DNA of 64,000 bases from Diphasiastrum complanatum. Taxonomy: Eukaryota > Streptophyta > Lycopodiopsida > Lycopodiales > Lycopodiaceae. The notes beneath the pieces were generated by a model that ran no database searches, was not told the DNA's origin, and was given only the letters and a program-made list of their open reading frames with translations. Positions 36,012 through 47,135 of the stretch are shown here, in pieces. The first letter of the stretch is position 1. Each line of letters opens with the position of its first letter. Both the position numbers and the translations under genes were made by a program. Location: the NCBI GenBank assembly GCA_029204225.1, contig CM055093.1, forward strand, positions 22,797,912 to 22,861,911, read 5' to 3'.

Positions 36012-38500
36012 AGTACTTTCCTCCCAAATTTTGGAACGAGAAAAAAAAACATTTACAAACAGTAAAGGTGAAAATTAAAAAAATCAATACCACTTCAGAT
36101 GCTAATGTCTTCAAAGACTATATTTGTTTTGTCATCTCCATCTCTAAAGATGATTTGTTTGCTGCCATTTTTAAATATGACATTGTCCATATATTCAGAT
36201 GAGTTTCCATTCTATGTTGGATCTTATTTTATTCTTTAAAATTTCATATTTTACTATCATTGTATTATCTATTTCTTTTTTTTGCTATTATGCCTAAGCC
36301 TTATCATCTTCATGTTGATCTTCTTGTAGAGTATGGTCTCCTTAGTACAAGGAACTCAAAAGAATCAAAATCGTCAGATTCTAAGATTCATTTTAAGGCA
36401 AAAAAACTAAAGCATTTGGATTTATGGTCATATGGAACATTAAAACATCATAATTTTCATTCGATTACTCAGTTGATAATTTATGTGCCATGGAAAAAAT
36501 GATCTTTCAGGTTATTGTGAGAACTTGAACATATAGAGTAATGCATGTTCAATGTCAAGAATATATATTTTCAGAAGAAAAATTAAAGCAAATATCAAGG
36601 GAGTATCATGAAATACAATTGAACTTCAAAATCTGTTTGGAGGAAAATGAATTAGTCCTAAAGATACGGTTTGAAATGTTACAAAATTTTTTGAACGAGC
36701 TTACAAATAGTATTGAGATGAAAGTTGCATTTCAATCCATGCGACTTTCATATTTGTCTCTAGTTAAAAATATGGACTTTCTGAATAAGAATACAAAAAA
36801 TAATAAAAGAAGATGATTGCTAACAAAGAATACTTGTGATCTTTCATCAAGAGGAGGTCATCGAAAAAGAGAAATTCGTGCATTCAAGTAAAGTGTTAAT
36901 GTTACTATTTGTCCTTAATCAGGGTCTGATATGTTATTATTTGATACGATCACGAGTTATGTCTGATATCTTTCTCCATCTCTTAGGAGTTTTAGCATTG
37001 TGCTAAAATGAATAAAGCATTTGCACAAATTTTCTAAGCAACTTTTTTCTAACAATGATATTTGTTATGCAAATTTGCCTTGGTTGTTCAAGACCATTTG
37101 ACAAATGACAATTCCATTAGGAAGTCATTAGGTTCTTTTTTGATTTCTAAGTCAACAAAATCAATGTTGAGAGCACCAGTAGAACAAGTAAAATAAAAGG
37201 TATTATTATTGAGAACATTATGAACGAGGTTGGAAAAATATTGGACAATACTTTAGTTCAAGGTGCATGCAATTTTTATAGTATTAGTAGAGAAGCATAT
37301 GCCTTCATGTTCAAAGTGATAATTAAAGCTTTTGTGCAAGTAAGTATTAAGAAGTTTCTAATTTCATGACTATTTCATTTGAAATTGAAAACAAACATGT
37401 CGAACCAAGGCATGCCAAACATATTGGGTTCTTATCAATGAATTATATTGTTCAAAGGGAGAATCTTTACAGTATGAAAATTCAAACAATTTGTTTATTG
37501 ATATTAATCGATTGTTAAAATTCTTAATAGAAATTTATAGCATTACAAATGAGAAGGTGAATAGTAAATTGATAGTGGTTCTAAAGTTGGATAAATCTGA
37601 GATTATTAAGAGACAAAAATGGAGAGAGTTAATCTTACAATCATGAATGGAGCACTTTCAAATTTAACACTTAATAAAGATTTCAACTTCAGTGTTCAAT
37701 CAGAGAATGATATTTGGTGGTTGACATCTTTTCAGATAAGTTGATCTTGTCTAAATTTCATATGAACAATATTTTTTGTGGTGATATTATGATTAAATGT
37801 TTTCTTGTTCTTATTATAAGTGTTAAAAGACCATGACATATTGTCATGGATATTTAGTAAAACATCTTATCTTGCTATCATAAAAAATCACATGGAGGGA
37901 GCTCAACTAAGTGTTTCTAGAATTGGTGATTTCAACATAGAATGACATTTGAGATTTGAATATTTGAAGATGTCTGTTTTTCATGGGGCTAACTCAAAGC
38001 ACCCTTATTTGTATTGCACGAAGACAACAAAGGACATGATGAGGAGCATAAATATATCAAGAGATAAAGAAGATGCAAACTGAAAATTAGTGTTGCTGAT
38101 TCCAATGTTTATATTTGTACACTACATGTAGAGTGCATATAATAAAAAAAATAATATATCTCCATATATTGTTTGCGTGGAATACCAAACTAGAGTCATT
38201 TTCAAGAAGTTTTGTCTAAAGCAGGCTTACATAGAAGTTATGTAAAATCAAGAAAGATGACAAGCTTTCAGGTACATCAAAAAATATTCTATCTAAACCA
38301 AGCATTGGAGGATCAAAGGCTCACATATTTTTATCAAATTATTTTGGAAAATAATCCAAAATTCAATACTCGATTTGGAAAGAGAAAATTGTTGCTACTC
38401 AAGATTCTTAAAAAACGAGGTTCTACCCGATTTTTAGTTTGGAAGAAGCTTGACAACATGGTGAAATATTTCAAAAAAGAAGAAAGCTTCAAATATTGAT
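36012..38500 (+). pseudogene. Decayed coding-like region, possibly DNA transposon
   Basis: Several short + strand frames look protein-like: MPKPYHLHVDLLVEYGLLST (36290), SEEKLKQISREYHEIQLNFK (36571), LNQALEDQRLTYFYQIILEN (38296). They are separated by stops and AT-rich sequence. With the transposase-like tail that follows they may be remnants of one long protein. I do not recognise the N-terminal parts. Confidence 0.3.
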
Positions 38501-38509
38501 GTGCAAATG

Positions 38510-38838
38510 ATACAGAAAACAACTATTGAATTTTTGGATGTAGTTCAAACTGCATGGGGAGCAGATCACATAACACATTACATGATAAAATTTATCTATC
38601 ACATTATTTAAAAAAACTTGTGCTACTCATTTATATTTTTGTGCTATTAATATACATTTTAGTGACACTAATTTACATTCTTATAGTGTATGAAATGCAA
38701 CACATATTAAGGCATTATGCAGCATTCTTTGCGAGAAATTATGGAACATCACAAGGAATGGAGAAATCTCATTGGCAAGCAAGCGCAACATTTTATAAGA
38801 GCACACAACATGGTGGAACCATCACAAAAAATAGCTAG
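38510..38838 (+). pseudogene. Transposase-like C-terminal fragment
   Basis: Reads IEFLDVVQTAWGADHITHYM, then (after about 100 bases of low-complexity frame) MQHILRHYAAFFARNYGTSQ followed by GMEKSHWQASATFYKSTQHG. The layout WG...ITHY followed by a HY..F...YG..QG.EKSH....Y..T.HGG recalls the end of large transposase-like proteins found in plants and invertebrates. The element class is uncertain. Confidence 0.4.
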
Positions 38839-40139
38839 ATTTTACAACTTTTCCAATGGTTTTGTAGAAGAGTGTCATAATGTAAAATAAAAAATTTATA
38901 GAAAAAATTCAATAAGCATGCAAATTTATACAAGATGGTATACAATAGACACAAAATCTTTTTGTATTTCAAAATGTAATATAATACAAATACATTGATA
39001 TCTATGTCTACTCCACTTTAAATGTTTTTCCCAACAAAAGTTGCAACTTAGTCATGAAGTAACTTTTTGCTTTCATATGGGTCTAGTAGGTGGTAGTTTT
39101 CACAATTACTGAGATCAACATATGCTACATATAATGCAAAATAAGAAGACTTGAGCATGAAATTCACATGTCCATATCCTAAGTTTTTTATAGCAGTAGC
39201 TTTTTAAAAAATATGATTTTCTACACCCTTGTATAATTATGGCCGCCAAGAAAATGAGAAAGTGCTTCAATTGCCATTATCATTGTCTTTCCATGTGGAC
39301 AAAACTTTGAATGGGCGACATTTATTTCATAATTCTTGAAGGACTTTGGATGGGCACGACACTTATCTCATGATTCTTGAAAGACTTCAAATAATTGTTG
39401 AGTGCATGATCTCTCATGAATTCACCAACAGAAATTTTATGTCCTCCTTTGCGGATGACAAACTCATCAAGATAGACTATTTCCTATCATAAAGTGAAAA
39501 TATATTAGTTACCGAAAAACATATGGTCTATAATTATATTAGTTACTTGAGAAAAAATTGACTCTATCACATTGGACAAAATGTACTCTACTTTGTCCTC
39601 CTCAATGACTTTCTCATGGTCAATGTTATGACCCCCTTTTGACATCAATAAAGATGGAGCATAAGCAGTTGGATCTAGAAAACAAACCTACTTCTGAAAC
39701 ATTACAAACTCCTCCTTAACATGTAGATTTGTTTCATCCTCCTACATCTTTTCAATAGCCATATCAAACAATCCTTTCTAAAAACAAAACTTTCATCACT
39801 TACATCATCTACAAGTACAAGATCATCAACTTCATAGTCAATAAAGTCAGAGAACTCATCAACGCGTGAAGATCTACCTAGATCATATTGCATGCAACCA
39901 AAAGGACACCTGTGGAGCCAAACCACCCAACCAACAAGATACGAATAGTCAAATCCCTAACCGCTTCACCCCCAAGCCGTGGTGATTGAATGCAAGACAG
40001 GAGAGGATCCTGGATCTTGGAAACAAGAAATTGGAATGAGGAGATGGGTGAGTTCCTACAAGATAAATACTCCCCAAGAGCCAAAGAATATTCTCTCTAG
40101 GATCCCTCCAATTCTATCAACAATATTTGACCTACATTT
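38839..40139. other. AT-rich noncoding stretch with a two-copy repeat
   Basis: Around 39305-39393 a 42-45 bp unit (ACTTTG.ATGGGC...CTTGAA.G) occurs twice in tandem. Minus-strand frames at 39.7-40.1 kb are weakly protein-like (EFSDFIDYEVDDLVLVDDVS) but unrecognised. No gene is supported. Confidence 0.35.
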
Positions 40140-40640
40140 ATGGCCTAGTTTGGAATGACATGGCGTAATTAATAATCTCGTACACTAGAGTATCGGATCT
40201 AAATCTAGGATTATGTCGAATCCTATATATAGAACATGGACTCTTGTTTTAAAGTTGCTAGACTTTTCAAGAGTGTATTTCAATCTTAGAAAGTACAAAA
40301 GATAGTAGGTTGATCATCAAGTATCTTTCATTCTATGTCTTGGATTTTCTAGGTTTGGTGCAAGAAAGAGATTTGAGAGGTTCCATATCTTTGTGATTTC
40401 TTCTTGATTTCATTTGTTGACATTCAAGAGAGTGCTTTGTGCATTGGAATAGGGTGAAAGAGAAGATCAAGTCATTGCAACTACAAATGGAGGTTTCATG
40501 TCGAAAAGCAATGATAGGCTTACCTCAAGCAACTATTCTACTTGGAAGGTGAGAATGGAGTCTCTCTTTGAGTTGAATGAGTTGATGGATATTGGTGTAG
40601 GTGCGGATGAAAGACCTTTGGCACCTCAAGAAGTCAGCCA
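40140..40640 (+). pseudogene. Copia LTR-like leader and gag start
   Basis: A TATATATAG box lies at about 40224. The ATG at 40498 opens MSKSNDRLTSSNYSTWKVRM, then ESLFELNELMD, the N-terminus of the same copia gag family as 42.5 and 57.8 kb. Similarity stops after about 45 codons (LAPQEVSH), where minus-strand copia sequence begins. Confidence 0.65.
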
Positions 40641-42521
40641 CCTTTCATTCCATACTTTAGAATTAAAAGGGACTTCATTACAAAACTCAGCAAATGAAGT
40701 ACAAAATGTACCCCCCTTTCCAACTTGCCTTTCCTTGTCCACAAAATTGAGCATTGATAGCTCCATATTTGCTCTTGTGGCTCTCCTTGGAATAGTTGAA
40801 GCTCTCGAATTTTGCTTCTCCTCTAGATCAAGCTCCTCCTTGATCTCAACCATATCTTTGCCAATATGATTCTTAGAGGATTCATCATTCAAGATTACAA
40901 ACATTGTGGCTCTACCATTGCTCTTTGTGCTAGCAAATGTACATCCAAATGAATCAACTTAAGAGGGTGAGTGGTCTTAGTGATAGTGTTAGAGAAAGGA
41001 AACCTTTGTGATTTAGCCAAAGCACATGCTTCACAAACCTTTTCCTCCTTTTCCATGGATATTGGAAAGCCTAGAGCAAGCTCCTCCTTGCACATGACTT
41101 CCATAGACTTGGTGTTGATGTGACCAAGCCTCTTGTGCCACAAATCATTTGTAATCTTGTCCTCCTTGGCTACTATCACAAATTGGTTAGGATCACCAAA
41201 AGCATCAAGATTAAACAACCTCCCAAACCTTCTTCCTCTTGCTATGATCTTCCCATTCTTCTTGATGTTGCATACACTAGTAGAGAGCTCCACAAAGAAA
41301 CCATTGTCAAGCAACTGGCCTACACTAAATAAGCTCTTAGTGATGCTAGGAATGAAGTGAACACCATCTATCTTAGTCTTCTTGGAAGATCCTAAGTATA
41401 AGAGAATGGATCCCACACCTTCAACTTTACATTCATGATCATTTGTTATAAAAATGGACTTTATAGGTCCTACATAAGCTGTGAGTTGAGAAAAGTACTC
41501 CCTTCTACCCGACATGTGGGAGCTAGCCCCAATATCTATCTACCAAGGATCTTCACCTTTGACATTTGATGATGAAAAAGTTGACATCATGAGTGAGTCC
41601 TCATGATAACTCTCTTCCTCCTCTTGTCCAATGTTGGTTTGACTTTCATCTTGCTTTCTCTTGAAGCATTCCGAGGCATAGTGCCCCATCTTGCTACAAT
41701 AGTAGCACTTGATCTTTGATTTGTCCATCTTGGGTTTTGACTTGTGATGATGATGATGTAGGTCCTCCTTGATCTCCGTCTTTTGCTTGCTCCTTTTGGA
41801 ATGCTCCTCCCTTGCTCTTTGCTTTGCCTTTGCTCTTGAAAAATAAGGCTTTGTCATCATAATCATTGATGGAGAGCCTCTCCATCATTGATTTGATATG
41901 AGCCTTCCTACTCTCCTCAGTTATCAACACACTTTGAAGGTCTTCAAGTGTAGGCAAGTTTTCCATGATAGAATAGCTTTGGACAAGGTTAGTAAAATCA
42001 CTACATAAGCCATTAAAAACTATTTGTACAAGCTCACTCTCTTTAATAGGTTCACCAACATAAGAAAGCTCTTTGTTCAAATCTTTTACTCTCAAAACAA
42101 ATTGATGTCCACTCTCACTCTTCCCTTGGAAGCATTGAAGAACTTGGTTCTTGAGGGAAAGTAACCTTGAGGTATTCTTGGACTCATAGATCTTTTGAAG
42201 AGTCTCCCAAGCTTTTTGGGCTGAGGTACATGATCCTACTTCTTTGAGCAAATCATTTGCAACATTCATCTTAATACAATGAAGTGCAATCTTGCACCTT
42301 CTCTTGTATCTAGTTGCTTCTTGTGGATGGATTGGCTCATCTTCCTCTCCATTCACAATATCCATCAGATCTTGCATGATAAGGATGGATTCCATTCTTA
42401 ACTTCCAAATTGAATAATTTGAAGAGTTCAATCTATCACTAGAATCCAAAAGATAGGCACTTATGGATGCCATCTTCAATGATAGGGAGATAGATTCAAA
42501 GAAACAAGATAGATTGTACAA
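40640..42521 (-). pseudogene. Ty1/copia gag, protease and pre-integrase, frameshifted
   Basis: Read from 42521 down on the minus strand. Gag starts near LLDSSDRLNSSNYSIWKLRM, with the central part AWETLQKIYESKNTSRLLSL. Frame is lost near 41850. The zinc knuckle CYYCSKMGHYASEC follows at about 41700, then a stop-interrupted protease region. The next part has ILLYLGSSKKTKIDGVHFIP, SLFSVGQLLDNGFFVE, and the pre-integrase LWHKRLGHINTKSMEVM with CEACALAKSQRFPF. It then loses frame at the start of the integrase (PLKLIHLDVH). Integrase catalytic core, RT and RNase H are missing. The remnant meets an oppositely oriented gag start near 40640. Confidence 0.85.
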
Positions 42522-45117
42522 GATATGATGACTACTAGCTATCCCACTCTCTTTGGGACCTGAGATGAATCACTCTCTGATTTCTCAACAAGATCTAAGG
42601 TGATCTTGAGCTTGATCTATCTTCTAGATCCAAACTAGATCCAAATTTACTATAGATTTCATCAAAACTAGTCTCCTCCTTGATCTCGACTTCACAAGAA
42701 GGGTGAACCCACCTATATTGAACCAAAAGCACTTTATAACACAAAAATGTCTTACAAATAAAGCCTCTTAAATTTAGGTTGAATCACATTGACATTGAGA
42801 TGTTGCTGCGCGAGTGCATCATTGGTACAACATCCATCCCGCGAAGTACCGTAGTCCTACATGGATCTGAAACACTAGCTCCTGAAGACATCGGTAACAA
42901 ATCCTCACCTAACACTAGTAACTCTACCCAAAAATGAAAATTATTATTATCTAGATTTCTCACCCAATTGGAATCAAATAGCAAAAAGGTGTTAGTAGAT
43001 AAAACACACACCTATCTACCCAACAAATCTGACATCCGAACCACCGACATAACAGATTTCTTATGACCATGTTATCGCATACAACAAACAACAATAGAAA
43101 TAACAGAGTAAACACATCACATTAAATAATAATCAATATTACACCAACAATGATACAGAAAATGATGCACTGAAATTATATTCCAAACAGTTGTACAAAT
43201 TCATCCAGCAAAGCCTGCAATACAATCCTACGTCGTGACTATTTAAAAGGTCTTAAGCAAGGTTCATTTTTCTTGCTGCCTGTAGGTGCTTCGACATAGA
43301 AGTTGTGAGCAGAGCTCTCAATTAGCTCTCACCCTTCTGGCACTTGGCTATACTTGCACACCAAGCGAATAACCATTTCGACCAAAATTATCCTATTTAT
43401 ACACTACTCATCCTACAACAATAAGTTTCTGCAAAATCCCCAAGATCACAAATGCTTCATTTGCGGCTGCCTTGCAGTCGTTTCAACTTCTATCGTTCCC
43501 TGTCCAAATGATACCCTTCAACCCTTAAACTAACAAATTCCAAAAACCACTTTACCTTCTTCCTCATGTCCTATCCTTTTCACTAGTTAAATTTACTATT
43601 ACCCTCTTAACATTTTGTCTTTATACGTAACTATTTCAACGACTTATCCTAACTTGTTTATTCAACTAACATATTATCTAAATCTTAAACTAATCCTACA
43701 TATTACAAATACATCACATTGTCCTAAAATTGGCCTAAAAAGTAGTAAGACGCTCCATACAACCTCAAAGTAGTAGTAGGACAAGATCTAGACAAGGACT
43801 ATCATGACTGGATTAGGGCTACGAAAACTACCCCTACCAGGAGATTTTTGCCAACTGACTAGAAATTGAGAGATTTATCATTACTTCTACTCTAGAGATT
43901 TCCACAAGCATCAGGCTAGTGGGAGATAAGTTGTTTAGATTCAGACAGAGTGTTGACAATATAGTTCCCTTAAAGTCTATGAAATGAGCGAGAATTCTGT
44001 GTGGAGAGAACTGAGGGGATCTTCCACTCAATATACAGAATTGCGATTACGAGTTCCTGACCCATTACTCAAGTACATCTTAGAAAACATAAATGATATT
44101 CTCAGAGACTTTGTGAGAGATCCTCAAGTAGAGTACGATAGAGAAGTACCCCAAGGACTTCATAAACGAGCTAGGTACCAGTAGCAAGAACCGTACATCT
44201 CAAGAGAGCCAATGAATGGCCTTTATAGGCTATGCCTCTGGAGGCCTGGAGAACCTCTATTAGCCATAAGGGTACGGTTTGGTTCATAAAACATGCTAGG
44301 AATCATCTGGTTAGTATTAGTTTCGGGACATGTCCAACAATCCTCATAGCAGCACGACATTGAACATATGTTGGTGTTGTATCCAGTTATGTTGTTTTCT
44401 TCTCAACATCGATCCCCTGGGTAGAATATACTGTAATATAATCGTTCCCTTTGGAGATTTGATGTCTCTTTGGATGGTGTTCCCTTCAATCTAGTTTTCT
44501 ACGGTATACCTATAATGGCTGATCTAGGGTAGTACTCTGTCTACTAGATGTTGGAAGTAATTTTACTCTACTATGGTGGCTAGGTCTAATAAGGGTTCAT
44601 GCGTATTATAGTGGTAGACCGGTCATCCACCTTCTAAGATTTACACAAAGCTTTCAACTATGGAAAACATAAATCAACAAGGAACACCAAGGCTTCCCAA
44701 CTGGTGCTTGGAATGGAAATTAACTAACATGGCTAAGGCTTTCCAACTAACCAAGATTAACAAAATAGCAAGATCTTGCTTAGGTGGTACCCAACTGCCA
44801 AGAGGATTAAACTATTCTAATCTAACACCCAAAGAAGAAATGGAAATAATAAATTGTGGCTAAATAAACATAAAGCAATAAAATACATGCCACAATAGAA
44901 ACCGATGAAAAGGAGGCAAGAGGAAGGCCAAGCACCTTCCCTCAAGCTATGCACCTTTCCAAAGGGAACACAAGTGAAATAGAATGACAATCTCAAAATA
45001 GATGTTGGGGGTATTCCCAACATAGAACGAATTAAAGAAAATGAGTCAATAAATGTGTTGTGAGGGCATGGCTTCCTGCGGGTATAAGTCCATGACCCAA
45101 GGAGCACACAAGACAAT
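42522..45117. other. Flank and unassigned sequence
   Basis: The first few hundred bases are the upstream side of the minus-strand copia gag and may contain its leader. A + strand frame at 43984-44184 is mildly protein-like (LRVPDPLLKYILENINDILR) but not recognised. No RNA gene or repeat boundary was found. Confidence 0.35.
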
Positions 45118-45560
45118 TGTAAATAGAAATAATGGACTTGGGCCCCTTGTAATTAAAATAAAACTTGAGGCCCAAAGTCATTTTAAACTTAGAAGTTTAT
45201 TATTTTAGAGTTGGGTCCAACTTTGGACTCACATGAATCTTGTGAATTCTAATGTACTTTTTGTGGACCCTTGGATTAAGTTGGGTCCAAGATGAATGGT
45301 TAGGATCAATGTACATATTAGCCAATAGAATTTTGGGGCAAGGGCCTTCCCCATTTATAAAAAGGCACCATTTGTACTCTATTTTACATGCTTATTGAGA
45401 AGGAGGAAACTCTACCAAACTTTGGAGAGAAGCATCCTCATTTTCTATTCACTATTTGCTAATGCTTTTGATTGTGCTTTCTATTTGCTTCTAGTTTACA
45501 TGTTTTTGGTTGTGATAGTGAATGTTTCTCCATTAGCAAGCATAAGGAGCATTTGAGCTA

Positions 45561-45591
<31 letters not shown>

Positions 45592-45748
45592 AAGTGGAGT
45601 AGAGTTAAGGGTGAGTAGTGTTAGTGTTAGGGAAAAAGTAGAGAACTATCTAAAAGTAGCATCTATGCATAGTTAGGCACCTATCCAATGTTCTAACCCT
45701 TGTTGATAGGCAAGAGGGCAACTACGATGCGAGAGCATTGACCCTACA
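45118..45748 (+). repeat. 5' LTR of a gypsy-type element
   Basis: Starts TGTAAATAG at 45118 and ends ...GACCCTACA at 45748, immediately before a Tat/Athila-type primer site. The left end is a guess from the TG dinucleotide, since no second LTR is available for comparison. It contains a (CT)n tract at about 45565-45591. Confidence 0.55.
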
Positions 45749-45749
45749 C

Positions 45750-45767
45750 TGGTGCCGTTGCCGGGGA
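45750..45767 (+). other. Primer binding site
   Basis: TGGTGCCGTTGCCGGGGA, one base different from the site of the minus-strand gypsy element at 21416-21433. It follows the LTR end after one base. Confidence 0.88.
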
Positions 45768-46058
45768 TAGGTTTTCACTAACTAGCATAGCTGCATTTTA
45801 GTTGTTTCTTGTTTTTTAGAGTAGTTTTAGGTGGGTTTGGGGTAGGAAGAGTTAGTTTTCTGCATTTTCTTGTGTTTGGCCTGTTCCCATCTAGCAGAGG
45901 AGATGTGAGAGGGTGGAGGAGACCATGAACAGCCTCTAAGGGCTTGACATCCAAATCAAAATCAGAGAAAACCCAAAAAACACATCAATCTACATTTTGG
46001 AGGGAAAAAGAGCCAAAATTTTCATCAAATTTTGTTTTCTCCAAAACCAGTGAGAAAT

Positions 46059-46624
46059 AACCCTCGCATGACTGGCAGCAGCTCCAGGAAACCGTCCCAG
46101 ACCTACATAGAAGCCTGCGAGAGTTACTTCCAAGCAGATTGCAAAAATAAAGAAAAAATCATAAAAATAAAAAAATCCTTATAAAAAACAAAAAAAAATT
46201 CAAATTTTCAGAAGAACTCTCACAGAGCCCTCTAAAGTTCCATCTCAGTGAGACTAGGACACAGAAGAGTTTGCGAGAGTTAGTTTGATTCTAGTGAGCA
46301 GAAAATTAAGTTTAAGTGCAAAAAAATCACTAAAAAATTAAGATCCAGCAAATCCTTCTAGAGAGAACTCTCACAGACCATTCCAATCAATCCAAAAGAT
46401 CAAGCCAAATTAGTGGTTTTGAACCCTCGTAAACAATGAAATTTTCAGTTAATGCGAGAGTTTTCTCTCACAAAGATTTTTAGAATCAGTTCTAGGCCAG
46501 ATTCAGCTCCTGTGATCCTTGCGAGAGTTACTTCCCAATGATTTGAGAGATATCAAGATTTTTTGTCTGCAAAACAGCTAAAGAACCCTTGCACAACCAA
46601 CCCTTGCACTAAAGAACCCTCGTA
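46059..46624 (+). repeat. Gypsy leader with 11 copies of a TGCGAGAGTT-type motif
   Basis: Forward TGCGAGAGTT at 46116, 46272, 46453 and 46520, two of them followed by ACTTCC. Reverse: AACCCTCGCA at 46059; AACTCTCACA at 46215 and 46366; AACCCTCGTA at 46422 and 46615; AACCCTTGCA at 46584 and 46599. The spacing is irregular. The region follows the primer site by about 0.3 kb and no gag frame is seen after it. It has the same architecture as the leader at 20458-21096 with a related but different motif. Confidence 0.82.
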
Positions 46625-47135
46625 GGCTAGATCAGTGGAAAGATCTGCATCAGATCCAGCTACTATCGAAATCTTAGGACAATCAGTGCAAGGAACAAGG
46701 AAAAATCACCATACAAGGCCTGAATCCTCAACACCGGCCTATCAGTTTGATCAAATCCATAAGATCCAGATTGCATCCCAGTATACAAGTAGGATCCAAC
46801 TATCTTGGACTTAGAATTTGCTTTGCACAGGAACACAGATCATGCTACACAGTAACTCAGACAGAAAACACTCTCCACAGCAAGCTCACATAGCAACTGT
46901 ATTTCTCAAAATGAAATTACACTGTACATATAGTTGTTCACTCAAGCAACCCATGCATGACCCAGGTTACCATTGGCGGGATGCGTGTCCCGTCGACTTG
47001 CCTCGTGACGAGGCCAACTGATCCTTATCCATTGATAGGACCCACAGTACAGTAACACAGTGATTCTACTTTAATTCTAACTCTCTCCCTTAAAGTAGAG
47101 TCACTTTTTATATAGTCATATACATAGCTTTGAAG
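46625..47135. other. Junction of gypsy leader and copia 3' end
   Basis: The gypsy leader gives way to the 3' side of the minus-strand copia element. On the minus strand a purine-rich AAGGGAGAGAG at about 47084-47094 may be the copia polypurine tract, with LTR sequence to its left. Boundaries could not be fixed. Confidence 0.4.
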
